DNA from: Sialis fuliginosa | Lineage: Eukaryota; Arthropoda; Insecta; Megaloptera; Sialidae | NCBI GenBank assembly: GCA_961205875.1 | Contig: OY540814.1 | Location: 27,658,151-27,722,150 of the forward strand | DNA: 64,000 bases | Reading direction: 5' to 3' | Shown: positions 58,620-64,000 of the stretch, in pieces | Numbering within the stretch: the first letter of the stretch is position 1 | How the letters are laid out: every line of letters starts with the position of its first letter | The notes under the pieces: model-generated | The model's input: the letters and a program-made list of their open reading frames with translations, nothing else | The model's database searches: none | Told to the model about the DNA's origin: nothing | Translations under genes and position numbers: made by a program

Positions 58620-58830
58620 TTACACTTGTTCAGCCCTGGCTTACAAGCGCATGTCCGCGATATGCGACAACTAGCGAACGCACGCCGGCCGCTTCAGTGT
58701 CGGTCTGCACGCCGTCATACCCACCACTACCGGAGTACCCCTCACATACGTACATGTGTCTCTATGCGTACATACTACTGTCATCCCGTGTGCAGTGATT
58801 GCGTGAACGTTTGTGTTCGGAATATTTAAT
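58620..58830 (+). promoter_or_regulatory. CpG-rich patch, candidate promoter or exon
   Basis: 'GCGAACGCACGCCGGCCGCT' and 'GTCGGTCTGCACGCCGTCAT' stand out from the A/T background and share the CGCCGGCCGC core with the patch at 53.95 kb. A 67-codon plus frame and a 79-codon minus frame overlap here without recognisable similarity. Could be a promoter or a GC-rich repeat shared with 53.95 kb. Confidence 0.28.
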
Positions 58831-59227
58831 ATGATGTGGTATCTTTGTTTACTTAAGATGTAATTGAGGGGAGGGGGTATTTTTGTGCGAGGTCTCGGAG
58901 GTAGTGTCATGTTCTTAAATGATATCGATATAATTTAATATAATGTGAAATTTTAATACATGAGTTGAATTATTATTTAATATGTTAATCAACAAACTAT
59001 TTCCAATTTAAATTCAGATTGGAACTGTTGAAAATAAACTAAATTAATTTAAAGTGTGTTGGATTATTTTAATAAGTTAATAATAATATGAAAATGATTG
59101 GTCTTCAAGGTAATGATGAAAATTAATGTTTTTTGTATTATTATATTACCAATTTAACCCATTTGTTCTCGCGTACATTTTTCTTACAAAATCAAATGAA
59201 ATAAATATTATTTCCAAATTTTTTACT
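58831..59227. other. AT-rich noncoding stretch
   Basis: Nothing recognised. Confidence 0.55.
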
Positions 59228-59806
59228 CAGTACCGGCTTTAGGGAGGGGGGGGGGGGGCGAACCAGGGCGACCGCCTGGGGCGCCAGGCCAGGTGGGACG
59301 GTGCATAATGAAGTATAAGTCACTTTTTTGGTTCAAATCAGTGTACAGGTTGTAATTTTTTTTATCTTTAAATTTTTTGTCGATCAGTTAAACCCGATTA
59401 AGCAAAAAATATAGCTAAATATAAACAATGTTAATTTGTAAAAAAAAAAAAACGATTATTTGATAGCTGCTAACTAACAAATACTTATTCAGCAACCCAG
59501 AAAAGGTATTAACTGAGATACTAACTAATCAACTTATTTGTTAATTTATCAATTTTTATTTGTTCATAATAGGGGAAGGAGGTCTCGACGGTCTTAGGGC
59601 ATTCGATAGTCTTAAAGTTAATGATGTAAGCTATATTTAAAAAAAAAGTTTGAGTCTGTAGGATCGCGCCAAGCTGAGATATGAATTATTCAACTTATTT
59701 GTTAATTTATCAATTTTAATTGACATTTTCGGTGATTTTTTAACATTTTTTTTGGGCAAAAAATAAATCTCGCCCAGGGCGCCAGATTTGCCAAGGCCGG
59801 CACTGT
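59228..59806. mobile_element. Small hAT element related to the one at 8486, with ~2 satellite-like units
   Basis: CAGTACCGGCTTTAGGGAGG on the left and the inverted 'GCCAAGGCCGGCACTG' on the right bracket 579 bp. Flanks TTTTTACT (59220-59227) and TTTTCACT (59807-59814) match in 7 of 8 bases. Subterminal 'GCCTGGGGCGCCAGG' and 'CGCCCAGGGCGCCAGA' resemble the GGCGCCCCAGGCG blocks of 8486-13303. 59520-59740 contains about two diverged copies of the 184-bp repeat ('GATCGCGCCAAGCTGAGATA'). No coding capacity. Confidence 0.85.
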
Positions 59807-59838
59807 TTTCACTAGAATCGATGTTGTGATTTACGGTA

Positions 59839-59895
59839 CAGTAGCACCTCGTAATAACGGCTACTCGATTAACGGCGTTTCGCAATAATGGCTCT
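59839..59895 (+). mobile_element. pogo/Tigger-like left terminus, unpaired
   Basis: CAGTAGCACCTCGTAATAAC followed by 'GGCTACTCGATTAACGGCG' and 'CGCAATAATGGCTCTC', preceded by TA. The CAGTAG-ACCTCG-TAA-ACGG pattern is typical of Tigger-class ends. No right partner seen in the window. Confidence 0.5.
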
Positions 59896-62516
59896 CTTAA
59901 ATTTTATATTTCTATTTCTTTTTTAGTTGTAAATCATGTACTTACTGTACGTACTAAATATATATGTTTTTTTTTTACTATTCTTAAGTTGGCAATACGT
60001 TCTGTGATAAATATACCTTGGTATTTAATATTTATCATTAATAGTTAATCGTGATAGTGAAATAATTTTACTTTACTTTTAATTTCGAATATGACAAAAT
60101 ATGAACAAGGTGATAAGTGTTAATTATAATATGTATGTATTCTATCTGACCTAACCTCAAATCTATAGATATGATTTTCGTTGGGTTCGTAGCATGCAAT
60201 GAATATCAAAAAAATTAAAATCTTTTGAAAAATATTGTACAGTCAATGAGATGAATACAAAAAATTTCAAAAATATGTTCGTTTACACCATGACAAGGAG
60301 AAAAAATTACGAATAAACGAAACTCGGCATTTCAGATAAACGAGACTTCGAATAAACGAGTCCCGACTGTACTTTTAAATTTGGAAGATCATTACTGAGA
60401 AAAGTAAACAAATAAATTTACCTATGTCCAAACGTTCATCGTTAGGTCATATAATGTTTACTCTTGTATAGGTAAATGTAAACATATAGATGACCTATTT
60501 GAACCAGGTTGACTGAACATTACCGAACTGTTAGGTGTAAACTTTATACCCTCGTACAAAGAAGTAGTTTTCTTTCTTTATATGTTGTTTTGGTTGTATA
60601 CAGTACAAATGAAATGATATTTTACAGTAATGAAAATCAAAGTTAAATCTTGTTTATGTGTATTTCAACTCTTTTTACGTCGGGCTTTCCGTTTTCTTTT
60701 TTTTTATAGAAGCAATAAATAAATCTGAATGAGGAACGGGGTTATAATATTTTAATTTGAACCAGTTTTCGTGACTGTCAGAAGTTTTACATTTTTTTGT
60801 GTGTCTTATTTATGTAAATTGTTTTTGTATTAAATCATAATGTTTCGCGGAAAAACTATAGTATTTATTTTTACTTTCTTATAGCCATATACATATATGT
60901 TTTTTTTTTCGGTCCCGCAGGCCTGTTTTTTAGCTTTGGATCAAAAGTTAATTGTCCCAAAATTTCAGACTCATAAATCAAACCTGTGGACGGCGCAAAC
61001 CGAGTATTTTTCCCATTTGATTAACATGGGAAAAATTACTTTTTTTCTTACGCGTGAATATCTCGTTGAAAAAAAATTTTTTTTTAATTTAATTTTTCTA
61101 ATTGCTCAATTCATAAATCCAATAAATTTTAAGAAATGTTTATTTAAAAATTATCCTAAAAATTGGATTTTACTTTTTATGATAATGTTTAAACGAACAT
61201 ATCTTTAAAAATCTATGAATTGAGCACTTGGGATCTTTTTTGTAAGAAATTTAATTCTCTATGATATGCTGCTGTAAGAAATTAAAATAAATAAATTTCC
61301 AGTTGGGAAGTTAAAAAGACATCAGAAATGGATGAATTTTAAAAATTATTAAAAATATATTTTAATTAAAAGTTATATAGAGAATATTGTTGTCAAAAAT
61401 CAGTAATTGGAAAAAATCGAACTTTGAAATGATTTAATTCTGAATTGTTCCCATTAATTTGTTCGATTTTGTAATCCTAAAATTCCCAACGTCGCTTTTA
61501 ATTATTATTTGGCTGCTTTTCAAGATTTATCTTTTAAAGAATTTGTGTCAACATTGCATGGATTTCTAATAATTACTATAACAAATCCTTGTTCCATTTA
61601 TATTATTATTCTATGAAATATATATTTTGAATTGTGAAATATTTTATGGTATGAATTAAATATAGAAAATATAAAATTATTTAAAATTAATAGTTAATTT
61701 AACAAAATAAAACCAACCAATAAGAATTCATTCAAAATTAATTTCAAAATAAAACTACAGACAAAAAAGAAACTATTTTTTATTTATGAGTATTTTTATA
61801 AATATGATTAGGAAAACAGAAAAATTAGGTACCGGAAATTTAACAAAATAACTAATTCGATTCTAAATATGCATTATTAATTTGGTATTCAGATATAAAC
61901 CCCTCCTTACTAAATCTAGGATATTTTATAGGAAATGAATTCTCACTACAAACTTCCGCTTTGCGAACCACTGGCGCAACTGATTTTTTAAGGGGGGGGG
62001 GGGGGGGGGGAATTCACAAACATAGGTGCAATTACAGATATATGGTGTAACGAACTTCCCCCTCCTCCCTGCCCCATTAAATCGAAGTAATAATCAGGCA
62101 AAAAAATGAAAATATAAGAAATTACCCGAATTAGTAGAATACGCGCGAATATTGAGGAAGTCACAGTATTGCCAACGTAAGTACAAATAATGAATACGGA
62201 CGTGATATCTTACACACACACACACACACTCGTACAATGTTCGTTCACACTTTAGCCCTGTTTTTAATTCAAGAAACATATACATTGTCAGTTATATTGC
62301 ATGCCCTATTATAGGAAAATGTGATTGAAATAGACAGTGATGTATCTGTGCGGGGGAAGAAGGGGGGGGGGGGTAAACGGGATGCATGTATAATTAAAAT
62401 GCATCATTTTATTTCAATTCAAATTCACTTACTTCCGCGGTGTTTTTGAAGCTATTTACAATGGAGGAAAAATAAAATTAATTATTTCTGAATGTTTTGC
62501 TTCTATTAACTAATTT
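59896..62516. other. AT-rich stretch with repeat fragments
   Basis: 60010-60045 is an inverted copy of 42935-42967. The pogo-like right end is at 60300-60369. 'TACTTTCTTATAGCCATATAC' near 60870 is a family A end. A 19-base G run lies at 61992-62010, (CA)n at 62213-62229 and G runs near 62361-62371. The 103-residue plus frame at 60897 is F/K/I/N-rich and looks accidental. Confidence 0.45.
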
Positions 62517-62576
62517 ACTACCTTTGGTGAATTTAGCACGAGGAAGCACTGTGCATTTACTTGGCAGATGTTTTTT
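62517..62576 (+). repeat. 60-bp segment identical to 24466-24525
   Basis: Same 60 bases as at 24466 in the same orientation; flanks are only loosely alike. Confidence 0.8.
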
Positions 62577-63011
62577 TACTTTTAAATGTATTAATTTATT
62601 TACCTTTTGAATTCAAACCGTGTAAATGAATGAGGCTGACACTTCAAAATACGATTCATGTACATAACTCGATGTGGCGACGTTACAGCGTTGTCTTATT
62701 TGCCGTGGTTTAAAAATGAATAGATATTTATGGGAACATGTTTTGTATAATATAATAAATCGTCGGTAATGTCTATCAATAACAAAAAAGAATTAAATTC
62801 ATAAATATACCATATTCTATGAAAATATTTATTTACAGAGAGAAAAAATACAAAATTTGTTCCATACTTGAGAAGATCAAACGATTTTTTGTTATTGAAA
62901 TTCAATTTTATACAAGTCGAATCCGTTTCACCGCAGTTTCTTTGTAAGGAATACTTTACGTCTGAAATATATGTTATGCATTAAATATATCACGTTCCAA
63001 ATAAAATATTA
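62577..63011. other. AT-rich noncoding stretch
   Basis: Nothing recognised. Confidence 0.55.
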
Positions 63012-63286
63012 TAAGGTGCTGGCTCCAGTCTTGGCCGTTTTGAGAACAAGATTACTATTTTTTACGTTCTTATACCATGTATATGAAATATACAATAATA
63101 TAAGTAAGTATTGTGTAGCCGATTTTTTTCCGTTAATTAAATTAATTGTCATCAAATTAAGCTGTCTATAAATTATGATTTAATAATGGCAGTAATCAAA
63201 TATCAAGAAATATTTCTAATTTAGTACATTTAATTAAACAAGTATCCAACACTGGGGTATGATCCAAGACTAGTGCCAGTATCTTA
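63012..63286. mobile_element. MITE of the AAGGTACTGG family with nested family A piece
   Basis: 'AAGGTGCTGGCTCCAGTCTT' at the left and 'CAAGACTAGTGCCAGTATCT' at the right are inverted ends of the 31912-type MITE. The interior at 63062-63125 ('TTATACCATGTATATGAAAT') matches a family A end, so one element lies within the other. Confidence 0.65.
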
Positions 63287-63454
63287 CATATGATCGGATA
63301 GTTTTTTCACTGATAAATAATGCATACATTACCTTGAATATAGTTGTTTAATATTCTTTAGGTGATTGATAGATTCCTAAACAGAAATTATAGAGATACA
63401 TAACTAATAAAAATTCAAAGGTCAGCATAGTAGTCAATGCTATTTAACTTTTTA

Positions 63455-63635
63455 ATCCATACTAATATTATAAATGCAAAAATATCTTTATCTGTCTTTA
63501 TGTATGTTATTTTTTATGGCTAAACCGCTGAACCGATCTTTATGAAATTTTACAGGGAAATAGCTTACATTCTGAGACACTAAATTCCGCACGGACAAAG
63601 TCGCAGAAACAGCTAATTATAAATTAGTATGGAGT
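63455..63635 (+). repeat. Short interspersed insect repeat (SINE/Helitron-like)
   Basis: 'ATACTAATATTATAAATGCA', 'GGCTAAACCGCTGAACCGAT', 'TTATGAAATTTTACAGGGAA', 'AGCTTACATTCTGAGACAC' and 'CACGGACAAAGTCGCAGAAA' occur in the order typical of a very widespread arthropod repeat whose classification varies. The order is directly visible; the class is from general knowledge. Confidence 0.65.
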
Positions 63636-64000
63636 AAAAAAATTATAGACAGGTATATAACGAAATTTAAATTGTTCTTATCTCATTGTCAGTATCAATA
63701 CGGAAATGAGTCGAAAACAACCTTTGTATATGTACTTCATTAAGGTTCTTTAACTTTAAGATAACTTATAATTATTTTTGTTTTATACCAAATCGGAAGT
63801 ACGATTTTTAATATACGCGGTATAAAAAATCAACCCTTCGATATTAAAACGTGTATGTCTAGGATACATTGTAATATGTCGTACATCAAACGTACATTTT
63901 TAATCCTGGAAAAAACGACAGTAATAAGGATGTCTGTCATCTGTTAATCCATGTGGAAGGCGGATAAACTTTGGATTTAAAATAATCTCTAAGACCACTG
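63636..64000. other. AT-rich noncoding stretch
   Basis: Nothing recognised up to the window end. Confidence 0.5.

Larger units (their letters stand above)
55200..60369. mobile_element. pogo/Tigger-like pair of ~60-bp inverted ends, 5.2 kb apart
   Basis: CAGTCGGGACTCGTTTATTC at 55200 continues for about 66 bp. Read on the minus strand from 60369 the same sequence appears with one mismatch in the first 60 bases. TA lies directly outside both ends (55198-55199, 60370-60371), the target of pogo/Tc1-type elements. No transposase frame is visible inside. The interior holds a MITE fragment, a family A repeat, a CpG patch, a hAT element (59228-59806) and another pogo-like end (59839). It is either one large nonautonomous element with insertions or two independent ends. 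Confidence 0.6.

Noticed and set aside
58626-58910. Overlapping 67- and 79-codon frames in the 58.7-kb CpG patch
   Set aside because: Long frames are expected in GC-rich DNA because stop codons are A/T-rich; no similarity recognised on either strand.
60897-61208. 103-codon plus-strand frame rich in F, K, I and N
   Set aside because: Composition follows the A/T-rich DNA, with no domain and no splice or promoter context.
1-64000. tRNA, rRNA and snRNA genes
   Set aside because: I looked for B-box-like GGTTCGANNCC and conserved RNA motifs by eye; isolated matches, such as near 13685, lack a matching A box or acceptor stem. A tRNAscan or Infernal run would be decisive.

Overview
The window looks like insect nuclear DNA. 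It is very AT-rich, repeat-laden and almost without genes. The one certain gene codes for a Bmcp/SLC25A14-30-type mitochondrial carrier whose sequence closely follows the insect family, and it is split by introns of about 61 bases. I see no bacterial operons, rRNA, tRNA or CRISPR. A hemipteran or similar insect is plausible, but no marker fixes the order.

Layout. 1-8.4 kb: AT-rich DNA with dispersed repeats, an old palindromic element and one candidate first coding exon (5.13-5.22 kb). 8.48-13.31 kb: a complete hAT-type transposon with an exact 8-bp target duplication. It holds a decayed transposase C-terminus and 17 tandem copies of a 184-bp unit. 13.3-32.1 kb: repeats, including a foldback element (15.67-16.62 kb), three copies of a family with a 28-bp minisatellite (17.1, 21.8 and 28.3 kb), a CpG-rich patch (21.4-21.6 kb) and several small inverted-repeat elements. 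32.7-34.3 kb: the carrier gene, + strand, four coding exons. 34.3-46 kb: more repeats, a candidate promoter with a perfect NRF-1-like site (38.4 kb), the second foldback copy (40.03-41.03 kb) and two other foldbacks. 46-50 kb: three possible 45-base microexons (speculative), two MITEs and a stray relative of the 184-bp unit. 50-64 kb: hAT MITEs with target duplications, a pogo/Tigger-like pair of terminal repeats 5.2 kb apart enclosing a second small hAT element related to the one at 8.5 kb, CpG-rich patches and microsatellites.

The strongest new observation is the hAT element at 8486-13303. It carries a 3.1-kb satellite array whose units are bounded by TTAA and which sits exactly at the centre of a split 34-bp palindrome. 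A related hAT element at 59228-59806 carries about two diverged units, which suggests that the transposon family spreads the satellite. Exon candidates outside the carrier gene rest on splice motifs and open frames only and need RNA evidence.
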